Below, one piece after another: positions 15,049-23,914 of a stretch of DNA of 36,553 bases; the first letter of the stretch is position 1, and each line of letters begins with the position of its first letter. The DNA comes from VBCK01 sp035511515 (lineage in GTDB: Bacteria; Pseudomonadota; Gammaproteobacteria; Burkholderiales; Burkholderiaceae_F). The notes under the pieces were generated by a model. The model ran no database searches. It saw only the letters and a list, made by a program, of their open reading frames with translations, and was not told the origin of the DNA. The position numbers and the translations under genes were made by a program. The stretch is from contig DATKFG010000116.1 of assembly GCA_035511515.1 (NCBI GenBank), positions 1-36,553 on the forward strand, in the 5' to 3' direction.

Positions 15049-16776
15049 GTGGACGACTGCAGGTCTATCTGCTTCGCGATCGCCGCAATGGCGCTCTGCT
15101 CCTGCGGTGGCGGCGGAACGGGTGCGGGCACGCGCTATCCTGTAAACGGCGTCGTCCAAAAGGGCCCGCTGATCCTCGGTTCGAGCGTCACGGTTTCCGA
15201 ACTCGGCGAAAATCTGGTTCCCAACGGCAAGACGTACATCGTTCAGACAACCGATAGCCTGGGTGACTTCACGATTCCCGGAGGGGTCGGTACGCCGCTC
15301 GTCGAGATACTGGCGCAGGGGTACTACTTCGACGAGTTGGCCGACGCGTTGTCAGGCTCGCCGCTGTCGCTGCGCGCGCTCGCGGACCTTCGCGTGACGA
15401 CTACCTCGAACGTGAACGTGCTTACGATCCTCGAGGCCTCGCGCATCAAGAGCCTGATCGCCGGTGGCCAGACGTTTGCGGCGGCCGAGTCGCAGGCGGA
15501 GAGGGAGGTTCTTGCCGGATTTGGAATCGACCAATCGAAGGTGAAAGACTACAAGACCTTCGGTCAAGCCTCGCTAAACGGCTCGACCGACCAGGACGCC
15601 ATCTTGCTTGCGACTTCGGCGATCCTGTTGAGCATGGCCGGTTCGAATCCGGCGAATCTGTCCCAGCTTCTGAGCGATACCGCGCAGTCACTGGTCGACT
15701 CGGGCGCCGTTCCAGGTTCCTTCAAAAGCGCCCGCGCGTCTGCGGTGTCCGCCAACTTCTGGCCGGAGAACATCAGGGCGAATGTCCAAGCCTACTACGC
15801 GTCGCAAGGGCTCAAGCTGACTGCGCCTGCGTTTGAGGATTGGCTGGACATGGACAACAGCGGTGCGCTGCCGCGCCGCAGTGGTCTGGCGACGACATTC
15901 GTCTTCACACCCGTCACGAACGCGCTCGTCACCACGCAATCCTCGCCCGAACACTACCTCTCCGACGTGGTTGCGGTGCCGAGCATCATGGACGGGCCGT
16001 ATGTCTATGTCGAGGCGCAAAACGCCGTGCTGCTCAAGAACGGGACCGCGCTGCCGGCTTCGGAGATGACGGTCAACACGGTCGTGGGGACGTACAACAT
16101 CCCCTCTTCGTACACGTACTCGTACGCCCAGGCCGGCGACCAATTGCAACTCGACGCCCTGTCGGGTGACTGGGGCCAGACCAACTCCGCAAGCCTGCGC
16201 ATCGGAGCAACGGCACAGCCGTTTGCGGTATCGACCTCGCCGCTTGTGATCGAGTTCTACCAAGGTACATCGACCGCCGGCGGCTGCGCAGCCGAATTCG
16301 CGCCATCCGCCGCATTGCACGCCATTCCGTTCAGGACGAACACCGTCGACTTCCTGACGAATGCGAGCGTCGCCTTTCGCTATGTAGGCGTCGGTGCATA
16401 CCCCTATCCCGGGACACTTTCCTCCCTCGCCATCTATTCCGACAACGGGGGTATGCCCGGTCAGGCACTGTATGCCGCCACGCCTGCTGCCGTCGGGGTC
16501 ATAGGCGTCCAGTCCGCGGCGAAGGATCGGAACGGAAACACGTTTGACCTCAGCCTGCCTGGAAGTGAGGGCATCTTCGGCAGGACCTCGGTCGTGCTTC
16601 AGGCCAACACGAACTACTGGCTGGTCGTTGCTCCGCCGGGCGGACTGGGCGGCCTGAACGTTGTGGCCTGTGGAGGCGCGGCGCCGTTCAGTACGTACAT
16701 GATCCAGGCAACGGCTGGTGCCGCCTGGACCGCAGCGGGAATCGCAACGCTTCCGATGGTGGCGCTGTATCAGTGA
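15049..16776 (+). CDS. putative lipoprotein of unknown function
   Basis: 575 residues starting with GTG at 15049 (GAGGAGGGC upstream). The N-terminus is a lipoprotein signal (FAIAAMALCSCGGGG, lipid attachment probably at the second Cys of CSC). A beta-rich segment follows (PVNGVVQKGPLILGSSVTV to GYYFDEL, about 28-105), resembling carboxypeptidase-like/Ig-like repeats of surface lipoproteins. Next is a helical part with LDMDNSGALPRRSG, and finally a C-terminal beta-sandwich (about 415-560) with SLAIYSDNGGMPGQALYAAT and NTNYWLVVAPPGG. That last pattern resembles the 'choice-of-anchor' domains of exported proteins. It is probably surface-exposed. It converges on the kinase gene, 25 bases apart. 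Confidence 0.7.
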   Translation: MDDCRSICFAIAAMALCSCGGGGTGAGTRYPVNGVVQKGPLILGSSVTVSELGENLVPNGKTYIVQTTDSLGDFTIPGGVGTPLVEILAQGYYFDELADALSGSPLSLRALADLRVTTTSNVNVLTILEASRIKSLIAGGQTFAAAESQAEREVLAGFGIDQSKVKDYKTFGQASLNGSTDQDAILLATSAILLSMAGSNPANLSQLLSDTAQSLVDSGAVPGSFKSARASAVSANFWPENIRANVQAYYASQGLKLTAPAFEDWLDMDNSGALPRRSGLATTFVFTPVTNALVTTQSSPEHYLSDVVAVPSIMDGPYVYVEAQNAVLLKNGTALPASEMTVNTVVGTYNIPSSYTYSYAQAGDQLQLDALSGDWGQTNSASLRIGATAQPFAVSTSPLVIEFYQGTSTAGGCAAEFAPSAALHAIPFRTNTVDFLTNASVAFRYVGVGAYPYPGTLSSLAIYSDNGGMPGQALYAATPAAVGVIGVQSAAKDRNGNTFDLSLPGSEGIFGRTSVVLQANTNYWLVVAPPGGLGGLNVVACGGAAPFSTYMIQATAGAAWTAAGIATLPMVALYQ

Positions 16777-16801
16777 CTGGCAGATGTGTCCAGTACGTGC
16801 G

Positions 16802-19366
16802 CTAGGAATACTGGCGCATTGCAAGCACGGCCTGGTTGCGCAGCGTTTTGAGCAGCCCGAGCTCTTCGACGCTGAAGTGCAGCGTGGCAGGCGAATGGCT
16901 GTCCGCGTAGATCAGGCCAACCGTGCGCTTGCGATCGACGATCGGCAGCAAGACCATGCCGCGCGCTCCGATCGCAGCCCGATACCAGGCCGGCACATGC
17001 GGGCGCACCTTGTCCGATTCGACGTCCTGGATGCACAGGTCCGCACCCATCACGGCGGCCGCGTAGAACAGGTCGCGCGCGCCGTCGAGCGGGATCGCAA
17101 CGCCTTTTTGGACAATCACCTCGGCGTCGGCGCCAAAACCGAAGCGGCAGCGCAGCGCCTGCTGGCGCGCGTCCAGCGTGAACAGCAGCGCCCGGTCAAA
17201 GCCGATCGCGCGGTACATCGTCTCCAGGATGATCCGCAGCACGTCGTTGAGCGTGTGCTCGCCGACCAGGGTGTTCGTGATGTCCTGAACGCCGGCCGCC
17301 AGCGCGGCCTGCCGCCGTCCGGGCTCGGCGGGCCCCGACGGGCCGTTCGACGGCTCTTCGTCGGCGACCAGTCGCTGCGTCTCGGCCAAGGCTTGCGCAG
17401 CCCGCGCCGCAGCTGACAGGGTCGCAGCGCCGGCAGCGTTCGCCGTCGCATCAGCGGCGGGCGGCTCCGTTCCGGCGGGACTCGGCGCCTCGATCTCGAC
17501 CGTGCGATCGGAGGGGTGCCAGGCGCGGGCCTTTTGAAGGAAACCATTGCGCGCCACCCCGGGCCCAAGGGCCTCGGCATCGCGCACCAGAGCTCCCGAG
17601 CACGCCTGCACCGCGCCGGTCAGCGTGCGCTCTGTGATCCCGGTCGCCGGGCCATAGCGTCCGACCAGTGCAGCCAGCCGCCGCTTGCGCCCCGCCTCGT
17701 CCGGGTCGTGGATCGCGTCGGCCAGCTCGTTGGACAGGCTCGCGATCATTCGCAGCTTTTCGCTTTGCTGACCCGGGCATTTTTTCAGCGGACCGGTCAT
17801 CGGCCGCATGCTGTCGATGATGTCCTCGGGCAGGTTCCACGCCTTGCCGACGCCGACGCCCAGATCCTCGTAGCTCACGCCCAGAACCTCGCGCGAGGCC
17901 CGCTGCTCGTCCCAGCCGCGGCTGTGCATGTTGCGCTCGACGACCTGCGCCTCCTCGTACAGGTAGAACGTGGCCAGCAGTTTGCCCAGTCGGTGGAACA
18001 TCGCGCAGATGAAGGCCTGCTCGGCCTCGCGCAGGTCGGCCCGGTCGCACATCTCGCGCGCCAGCAGGCCGCTGAAATAGACCGAGACCACCTGGTCCTT
18101 CAGTGCCAGCGCGTTGGAGCGGTCGTACATGTGCTCGAACAGCAGCAGCGACATCGAGACATTGCGCACGGTGTCATAGCCCAGTATCGAGATGGCGCGC
18201 GACACCGTGCCGATCGACCCGCCGAACTGGTTCAGGTTCGAGGCGTTGACGATCTTGAGCAAACGGCTGGTCAGCGCGAAGTCCTTAAGGATCGAGTTGC
18301 ACAAAACGGCGACCGGCTCGCGGTCAGACGAGGCCGCCCGGTTCACGGCACTGATCGTGGCCGACAGCGCCGGAAAGTCGCCCTTGTGCCGGATCCGTCG
18401 CAGCAGGTATTCGAGCGTGCCGCGCGCGGCGCCCGGTTGCCCCGTCGTATCGGGCGGCTCCAGGTACTCGGCAAGGGCCGCGGCCATGTCCGCCGCCCGG
18501 CCGAAACGTTCCGCAGGCTGTCTGGCAAGGGCTTTGGTCAGCACCGCATCGAGGCGCTCGTCGATGGCACCGTTGTGACGCGACGCCGGAACCAGGCTCC
18601 CCTGCACGATGCACCGGACCGTTTCGTGTGAATCGGAGCCCCTGAAAGGCACCTCGCCGGTCAGCATCTGGTACAGCACCACGCCCAGCGCGAACACATC
18701 GCTCGAAGGCTGGTAGATGCCCTCGGTGACGTATTCCGGCGCCATGTAAGAGGGGGTCCCGACCAGACTGCGCGAAGCCGGATCGCCGATGGCCACATGG
18801 GACGCGATGCCGAAGTCCATCAGGCGCGCAACGCCGTCCTGCGTGATCATCACGTTGCCCGGCTTGATATCCCGGTGCAGCACGTTGCGCTCGTGCGCGT
18901 AGGCCACGGCTTGGGCCAGCGCGAGCGCAATCTGCGCCGCCTGACCGATGTCGAGCTTGCCGCGCTCCCGGATCAGGTCAGCCAGGCTGCGGCCCTGAAC
19001 GAATTCGAATACGAGGTAGGAGATACCGCCATCCTCACCGGCGTCGTACAGCGGCACGATGTTGGGATGCGACAGCGCGCTGACCATCCGCGCTTCCTGC
19101 AGCAAGGTGGCCATGCCCTGGCGGCCGAGCCTGGCTTCGAAAGCCGGCAAAACCGTTTTCAGCGCGACCTGACGCCCAAGACGAGTGTCGGCCGCCAGGT
19201 AGACGGTGCCTTGGGAACCCTGGCCGAGGGTCGAAAGGATCTCGAACCGGCCGATGAAGCGGCGGCTCTTTGCTGCTGCGGACGTTTCGGAACTCCGGAC
19301 CGCATGACTTGCGGAATCCAAATAGTCGTCTGCACAGCCCGCCGGCGCTGCCGCGAAAAGGTGCAT
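16802..19366 (-). CDS. Ser/Thr protein kinase fused to HDOD and GAF domains
   Basis: 854 residues. The protein kinase domain (about 41-300) is complete: Gly loop LGQGSQGTVYLA, Lys70 (VALK), Glu91, catalytic HRDIKPGN with Asp166, and DFG with Asp184. An HDOD domain (about 325-525) follows, with FPALSATISAVNRA and AISILGYDTVRNVSMSLLLFEHM. After an Ala-rich linker (about 610-670), a GAF domain (about 690-850) contains LFTLDARQQALRCRFGFG and MVLLPIVDRKRTVGLIYADS. It is cytoplasmic, with no membrane segment seen. The plan suggests a signalling hub in which GAF senses a ligand or redox state and HDOD acts as a scaffold. There is no clear ribosome-binding site at ATG 19366, so the start may be slightly different. 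Residues of the HRD region are duplicated at 10929-11026. Confidence 0.9.
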   Translation of the reverse strand: MHLFAAAPAGCADDYLDSASHAVRSSETSAAAKSRRFIGRFEILSTLGQGSQGTVYLAADTRLGRQVALKTVLPAFEARLGRQGMATLLQEARMVSALSHPNIVPLYDAGEDGGISYLVFEFVQGRSLADLIRERGKLDIGQAAQIALALAQAVAYAHERNVLHRDIKPGNVMITQDGVARLMDFGIASHVAIGDPASRSLVGTPSYMAPEYVTEGIYQPSSDVFALGVVLYQMLTGEVPFRGSDSHETVRCIVQGSLVPASRHNGAIDERLDAVLTKALARQPAERFGRAADMAAALAEYLEPPDTTGQPGAARGTLEYLLRRIRHKGDFPALSATISAVNRAASSDREPVAVLCNSILKDFALTSRLLKIVNASNLNQFGGSIGTVSRAISILGYDTVRNVSMSLLLFEHMYDRSNALALKDQVVSVYFSGLLAREMCDRADLREAEQAFICAMFHRLGKLLATFYLYEEAQVVERNMHSRGWDEQRASREVLGVSYEDLGVGVGKAWNLPEDIIDSMRPMTGPLKKCPGQQSEKLRMIASLSNELADAIHDPDEAGRKRRLAALVGRYGPATGITERTLTGAVQACSGALVRDAEALGPGVARNGFLQKARAWHPSDRTVEIEAPSPAGTEPPAADATANAAGAATLSAAARAAQALAETQRLVADEEPSNGPSGPAEPGRRQAALAAGVQDITNTLVGEHTLNDVLRIILETMYRAIGFDRALLFTLDARQQALRCRFGFGADAEVIVQKGVAIPLDGARDLFYAAAVMGADLCIQDVESDKVRPHVPAWYRAAIGARGMVLLPIVDRKRTVGLIYADSHSPATLHFSVEELGLLKTLRNQAVLAMRQYS

Positions 19367-19491
19367 AAGCCGTCGCCAATTAGCGGCTTATCGCCGCGTC
19401 GCATCAGTTGCCGCAGCCCTGCCGCCTGCGCAATTCGCGTTGCCGACTCCTGCGTAAATTCCGCCTAATGTAAAGTGGGGGGTATTCCCCA

Positions 19492-19522
19492 TTGACAGTA
19501 GTGGACGGCGGGTCAGTAATGC
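19492..19522 (+). promoter_or_regulatory. possible promoter of the exported protein gene
   Basis: A consensus -35 TTGACA (19492-19497) lies about 110 bases before the start codon. The best -10 (TAATGC, 19517-19522) is 19 bases away, longer than ideal. A small dyad GGGG-TATT-CCCC lies immediately upstream. Confidence 0.3.
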
Positions 19523-19605
19523 CGCTGCGCGACGTCCGTCCACGACGTTCGTCACTGCGGGTGTCTTTCAGAACATCAACCAAGAAAGAAACGAGGGGAC
19601 CACAA

Positions 19606-21696
19606 ATGGTGCTAAGAGCTGGCACGCTTATTTCATGGAGCGCAAGCACGAGAATTGCCGGCACGGCAGCTGCCCTGCTGTGTCTTATCGCAGGTTCCGG
19701 TGTCGCAGCGGCCGCGCCGAGCGGCGTCACGCGCTCCGTTGCCCTGAGTGCGACGTTGGTGCCGCAGACCGGCTCCTTCACGCCGTCCGGCAGTGCGGAC
19801 GTCACCTACGCGGAATTTCCCGCGCAGCTCGACACAGCGGCAGGCCCCGCTCCGTTTCCGGGACATATCGTCGGCCGTCGCCTTTCCAAGGGCAGCGGAG
19901 AGGGCGCATCGACCAGAAGCGGCCAGAGAGCCAGCTCGAACCCCGAGTTCGAGATCAGCTTCGACGGGCTGAACCACTACCAGCAGCGCTACTCGCGCGG
20001 CGGCAACCAGTTTTCAGTCGAGCCGCCCGATCAGGGATTGTGCGTCGGCAACGGCTACGTCCTGGAAGTCGTCAACGACGTGCTCAACATCTACAACACG
20101 TCGGGGCAGTCGGTCCTTCCGGACAACACCGCCACGAATATCGTGTCGGGCTATCCGAGAAACGTGAATCATGCGGTCGACCTGAACTCGTTCCTCGGCT
20201 ATGCGGCCGCAATCAACCGCAGCACCGGCGTGCGCGCCCAGTCCGTCACCGATCCGAGCTGTCTTTACGACGCGGCGACGCAGCGTTTCTTCGTCATGGC
20301 ATTGACGCTCGAGACGAAGCCGAGCGGGGCGCTGACCCTCGTGAACCACATCGACGTCGCAGTCAGCGCGACGTCGAATCCGACCGGTGCATGGAACATC
20401 TACAAGGTCGACGTGACCAACGACGGGTCCAATCCTGACCCGAGCAACGCCTGCCCCTGCCTGGGCGACTACCCGCACATCGGGGCCGATGCGAACGGCT
20501 TCTACGTCACGACCAATTCGTACCCGTGGAACGGCAATGGTTTCGCGGGCGCGCAGATCTACGCGTTCTCGAAGGCGCAACTCGCGGCGGGCGCCGCCAA
20601 CGTAACGGTCGTGCATCTGGATACGTTCGGCACGGTCGCGGCTCCAAGCGATGCCGGACCGACGCAACCCGGCTTCACCGTCTGGCCCGCGCAGTCACCC
20701 AATGCGACGTTCGATAAGAGCCACGGCGGCACCGAGTTCTTCATGAGCTCGAACGCGGCCGACGAGGCAACGCACCCGGTCGCCGGGACCGGCGGCAACT
20801 ACATCTCGCACCAGATCGTCGTGTGGAAGCTGAAAAACACGTCGTCGCTGAATACGGCAACGCCCGACCTCGAGCTCAGCAACAAGGTCGTGACGGTCCA
20901 GCAATATGCGATTCCGCCGAAGATGAAGCAGCCCGGCTACGGCACGCTGGCCACCGACAACACGCCGCTGGGCGCCTGCATCAACGACTCGACCACACCG
21001 ATGGCCAACGGGCTGACCGGCTGCTGGACCGTACTGTTCGCTTCAGAACCGGCGCACAACGAGGTCATCTCGACTCCGGACTCGAACGACACGCGCATGC
21101 AGCAGGTCATGTTCGCCAACGGGAACCTGTGGGGCGCGCTCGACACGGCGATCAACCCGGATGGCGGCCCCCAGCGCGCCGGCATCGCCTACTACGTCGT
21201 CAATCCGAACTCGGGCACCGTCCTGTTGCAGGGCTACCTCGGAGCCGAAGGCTATGACTTCACCTACCCGGCCATCGGCGTCACCGAAAGCGGGCGCGGA
21301 GTGATGGCGTTTACCGCGACTGGCGACGAGCATCCCCCCAGCGCGGCCTACGCGCCGATCGACGCCGTGGCCGGTGTCGGAGCCTGGAAGTTCGCCGGCC
21401 CGGATGGCCGGGGCGAGGCAGACGACGACGGCTTTACCAGCTATGTGGCCGAGGTCGGAGCTCCGCCGCGGACCCGCTGGGGCGACTTCGGCGCGGCGGT
21501 CGTGGATGGCAATTCGATCTGGATCGCCAGCGAGTACATCGCGGAGCATTGCGACTTCACGACGTGGGCCGGCCCCTTCATCGCGGGCGGAACCGGAGAC
21601 AACCTGCTCGGCACATGTTCGGGCGCTCCCGGCGCAACCGGAACGCGCACCGCGAACGCAAACTGGGCAACCCGCATCAGCAAGCTTTCGTTCTGA
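19606..21696 (+). CDS. large exported protein of unknown function
   Basis: 696 residues. A signal peptide (STRIAGTAAALLCLIAGSGVAAAAPS) is followed by a single globular, beta-rich region. Recognisable blocks are FDGLNHYQQRYSRGGNQFS, PPDQGLCVGNGYVLEVVND, CPCLGDYPHIGADANGFYVT and PRTRWGDFGAAVVDGNSIWIASEY. Their spacing suggests a beta-propeller-like fold (blades with GADANGFYVT-type strands), but I do not recognise a named enzyme family. Start 19606 has GAGGGGACC upstream; the frame is open from 19492, but that part is not signal-like. It is followed by a strong terminator, so it is a one-gene unit. Confidence 0.75.
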   Translation: MVLRAGTLISWSASTRIAGTAAALLCLIAGSGVAAAAPSGVTRSVALSATLVPQTGSFTPSGSADVTYAEFPAQLDTAAGPAPFPGHIVGRRLSKGSGEGASTRSGQRASSNPEFEISFDGLNHYQQRYSRGGNQFSVEPPDQGLCVGNGYVLEVVNDVLNIYNTSGQSVLPDNTATNIVSGYPRNVNHAVDLNSFLGYAAAINRSTGVRAQSVTDPSCLYDAATQRFFVMALTLETKPSGALTLVNHIDVAVSATSNPTGAWNIYKVDVTNDGSNPDPSNACPCLGDYPHIGADANGFYVTTNSYPWNGNGFAGAQIYAFSKAQLAAGAANVTVVHLDTFGTVAAPSDAGPTQPGFTVWPAQSPNATFDKSHGGTEFFMSSNAADEATHPVAGTGGNYISHQIVVWKLKNTSSLNTATPDLELSNKVVTVQQYAIPPKMKQPGYGTLATDNTPLGACINDSTTPMANGLTGCWTVLFASEPAHNEVISTPDSNDTRMQQVMFANGNLWGALDTAINPDGGPQRAGIAYYVVNPNSGTVLLQGYLGAEGYDFTYPAIGVTESGRGVMAFTATGDEHPPSAAYAPIDAVAGVGAWKFAGPDGRGEADDDGFTSYVAEVGAPPRTRWGDFGAAVVDGNSIWIASEYIAEHCDFTTWAGPFIAGGTGDNLLGTCSGAPGATGTRTANANWATRISKLSF

Positions 21697-21705
21697 GATT
21701 GATGA

Positions 21706-21755
21706 CGATGGGGTGATGGACTCGATAGACGTCCTGCTCACCCCATCGCTTTTTG
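21706..21755 (+). terminator. rho-independent terminator
   Basis: The stem CGATGGGGTGA/TCACCCCATCG (21706-21716 with 21738-21748) has an inner GGAC/GTCC helix and is followed by GCTTTTT. It begins 10 bases after the stop of the exported protein gene and lies just before the convergent LpxO-like gene end. Confidence 0.8.
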
Positions 21756-21763
21756 GTGGCCCG

Positions 21764-22681
21764 CTAGACAAAGATCAGATACAGCAGTCCGCCCAGCACG
21801 GTCCATTTGAGCACGTAGTAGCTTGTCCGGCTTCTGGCTTTCAGGGCCTTGGCGCGCAGACGCAATTGATAGAAGCCGCCGAACATCCGGTTCAGCACCC
21901 CGATCTTCTCGCCCTCGACGTTCTGCGTCGCGGAGGCTTTCATCACGTTGCGCGCGAACCACCGGTTAATCGCCGTCATCATGCGACTCTTGAGCGGCCG
22001 CTCCACATCGCAGAACAGAATCACGCGCTGCAGCTGGGTCGTGTTCTCGGCGTAGTGGATGAAGGTTTCATCGAACATCATGGCTTCGCCGTCGCGCCAG
22101 AAATAGCGCTGGCCGTCGACCACGATGTAGCACTGATCGCTGTTGGGCGTGATCAGCCCCAGGTGAAATCGCAGCGAACCCGCGTAGGGATCGCGGTGCC
22201 GCACCAGGCGGGCTCCGGGCGGCAGCGAGGCGAACATGGCGCCCTTCACGCTTGGAATCGCGCTCAGCAACTCGAACGTGCGCGGGCACATCCGCTGCGC
22301 CGAGGGCAGATCCTCCCCGTACCATTTCAGGTAGAAGCGCTTCCAGCCGGTGCGGAAGAACGAGTTAAATCCCATGTCGGTGTAGCCGGCGGCTGCGCGA
22401 ATAAAGCCCTCGTCGTTCAGCCGCACGGCCTCTTCCCGGATCTGGCGCCAATGCGACATCAGCGGCTCCAATTCGGGAAACTGCTTCGGATCGATGAATC
22501 CCGAAGACCGGACCTTCGAGAACGCGTACATCAGCGCGTTGTACGGCGCCAGCAGCACCGTGAAATCGGTCAGTGCCCGCAGCAGGCCGAAGCGCACCCG
22601 TCCGCGCAGGTGCACATACAGCGCCGACAACAGGAAGACCGCGAGCACGACGTGCCGCGGGGCGGGCGTCCAGATGGCCAT
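21764..22681 (-). CDS. lpxO: aspartyl/asparaginyl beta-hydroxylase family, LpxO-like lipid A hydroxylase
   Basis: 305 residues. A membrane helix at the N-terminus (VVLAVFLLSALYVHL, about 11-25) and another at the C-terminus (YYVLKWTVLGGLLYLIFV) flank a 2-oxoglutarate/Fe(II) dioxygenase domain of the Asp_Arg_Hydrox family. Iron ligands are His162 and Asp164 (VRHRDPYAGSLRFHLGL) and His209 (FIHYAENTT), and Arg219 (QLQRVILFCD) is the expected 2-oxoglutarate binder. LpxO adds a 2-hydroxyl to the secondary myristate of lipid A at the inner membrane. The length, membrane ends and DETFIHYAENTT block favour LpxO over protein hydroxylases. No clear ribosome-binding site precedes ATG 22681. Confidence 0.85.
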   Translation of the reverse strand: MAIWTPAPRHVVLAVFLLSALYVHLRGRVRFGLLRALTDFTVLLAPYNALMYAFSKVRSSGFIDPKQFPELEPLMSHWRQIREEAVRLNDEGFIRAAAGYTDMGFNSFFRTGWKRFYLKWYGEDLPSAQRMCPRTFELLSAIPSVKGAMFASLPPGARLVRHRDPYAGSLRFHLGLITPNSDQCYIVVDGQRYFWRDGEAMMFDETFIHYAENTTQLQRVILFCDVERPLKSRMMTAINRWFARNVMKASATQNVEGEKIGVLNRMFGGFYQLRLRAKALKARSRTSYYVLKWTVLGGLLYLIFV

Positions 22682-22692
22682 GAACGCCGATG

Positions 22693-23097
22693 TTAGCCCG
22701 TTTCGCCGCCCTCGCTCGCCGGCGGCTCATCATCGGGCGCATCGGGCCGGCGCAGGCGCCGCACCAGCAGCGCGACCAGGCACGCCGCCAGCGCACCCAG
22801 CGCAACGATGCGCACCGGCGGCGCACCCGCACGCAGTCCGGCAACCGCACCGACGATGGCCCCCCGGGTCCAGCGCGCGCGAGCCAGCGCATCGCCCGCT
22901 GCCGCGAGCCATTCCATCACGCGGCCGCGCCCCGTCAGCACGCTGGTGACCGACCCGATCCAGTCGGCGCCACGCCGCAGCGGGTGGAGTCGATCCGAAA
23001 TATCCTGCATCGCCAGCATCAGCTCGATCCGGTCGGCCATGGCGCGTGCCCGCAGCAGCTCCAGCTGCAGCTTGCGGTCGGCCCAGCGCCCCTTCAT
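22693..23097 (-). CDS. YqjK-like small membrane protein
   Basis: 134 residues. The N-terminal half is a helical, Arg-rich part (LQLELLRARAMADRIELML). A hydrophobic segment (VRIVALGALAACLVALLVRRL, about 95-115) precedes an acidic tail. Its start overlaps the end of the YqjE-like gene by 4 bases (ATGA), so translation is coupled. Order DUF883 - holin-like - this gene matches yqjD-yqjE-yqjK of enterobacteria. The sequence itself is poorly conserved, so the assignment rests on order and size. Confidence 0.65.
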   Translation of the reverse strand: MKGRWADRKLQLELLRARAMADRIELMLAMQDISDRLHPLRRGADWIGSVTSVLTGRGRVMEWLAAAGDALARARWTRGAIVGAVAGLRAGAPPVRIVALGALAACLVALLVRRLRRPDAPDDEPPASEGGETG

Positions 23098-23477
23098 GGC
23101 TTCGCCTCGGGGCCGGCGCCGCTGCCCCGGCCGAACACGGCTTCGCGGTCCTTGGCGAGCTCGGCCAGCGTCTGCGCGAGCAGCGGCGGGAGGTTGCGAA
23201 GCGCCCGCCGCAGCCGGTAGACCAGGTAGCCCGTAGCGATCGCATAGGCCAGGGTCAGCAGGCCCAGCGAATACCACCCGAGCCGTTCCCACAACGCCAG
23301 CACGATGGCTGCCGTGGCGGCGATCAGCGTCAGCGCCAGCAGCGCGGTGGCACCCAGGGCCCACAGCAGGCAGCGCAGCGAGTCGGCACCGAATTGCGTC
23401 AGCTCGACCGCCGCGAACTGGGCGCGCGTCAGCAGCAGCGACGAGGCCGCCCTGGCCGCCCGGTGCACGGGTCCCAC
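23094..23477 (-). CDS. YqjE-like (phage holin superfamily 6) membrane protein
   Basis: 127 residues with two hydrophobic helices (LLWALGATALLALTLIAATAAIVLAL and YSLGLLTLAYAIATGYLVYRL) and an amphipathic C-terminus. This is the pattern of the Phage_holin_3_6/DUF1469 family that includes YqjE. The GTG at 23477, 17 bases after the DUF883 stop, has CAGGGG upstream and was chosen. The open frame reaches 23561 but would overlap the preceding gene. Role unknown; probably envelope stress-related through its neighbours. Confidence 0.75.
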   Translation of the reverse strand: MGPVHRAARAASSLLLTRAQFAAVELTQFGADSLRCLLWALGATALLALTLIAATAAIVLALWERLGWYSLGLLTLAYAIATGYLVYRLRRALRNLPPLLAQTLAELAKDREAVFGRGSGAGPEAKP

Positions 23478-23494
23478 GGCCTGAACCCCTGTCT

Positions 23495-23797
23495 TCAGCG
23501 ACGACCCACCAGCACGCCGATCAGCAGGCCGATCGCGGCGGCGGCTCCGATCGAGCTCCACGGATTCTGATGGACGAACTTGTCGGCCGCATCGGCGGCC
23601 TCGCGCGTGGCCCGGACCGCGTCGCGCTGCAGCCTCTCCAGTTTGTCCTGCGCCTTCTCCAGCGCATCGGCCGCACGATTGCGCAATTCGATCGCCTGTT
23701 CCCCGCCGGCCGTTGCGGCCTGGCGCATCAGCTGCTCAACGTCGTCCAGCACATCCTTCACGTCCGACACCAGCTTGTCCCGGGTAACCGTTTCCAT
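23495..23797 (-). CDS. yqjD: DUF883/ElaB-YqjD family membrane-anchored protein
   Basis: 100 residues. A long helical, coiled-coil-like N-terminal region (KLVSDVKDVLDDVEQLMRQ to REAADAADKFVHQ) is followed by a C-terminal membrane helix with the signature NPWSSIGAAAAIGLLIGVLVGRR, typical of ElaB/YqjD/YgaM. E. coli YqjD tethers ribosomes to the inner membrane in stationary phase. GGAGGAACGCC precedes the ATG. First gene of the three-gene operon. Confidence 0.9.
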   Translation of the reverse strand: METVTRDKLVSDVKDVLDDVEQLMRQAATAGGEQAIELRNRAADALEKAQDKLERLQRDAVRATREAADAADKFVHQNPWSSIGAAAAIGLLIGVLVGRR

Positions 23798-23914
23798 GGC
23801 GTTCCTCCGCTCGGTGAACCGCGTTAGACCCGCATCGTAACGCCGACTTGACGCCGGTCACGGGCAATCGCGATCATTGCCCTGTTCCCGACAGGTGCTC
23901 CTCCGCCGCCCCTC

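Noticed and set aside
14776..15159. Minus-strand frames in the gap before the lipoprotein gene (14776-15159, 14835-15131)
   Set aside because: They overlap the start of a well-supported plus-strand gene, have no ribosome-binding site and match no family I recognise.
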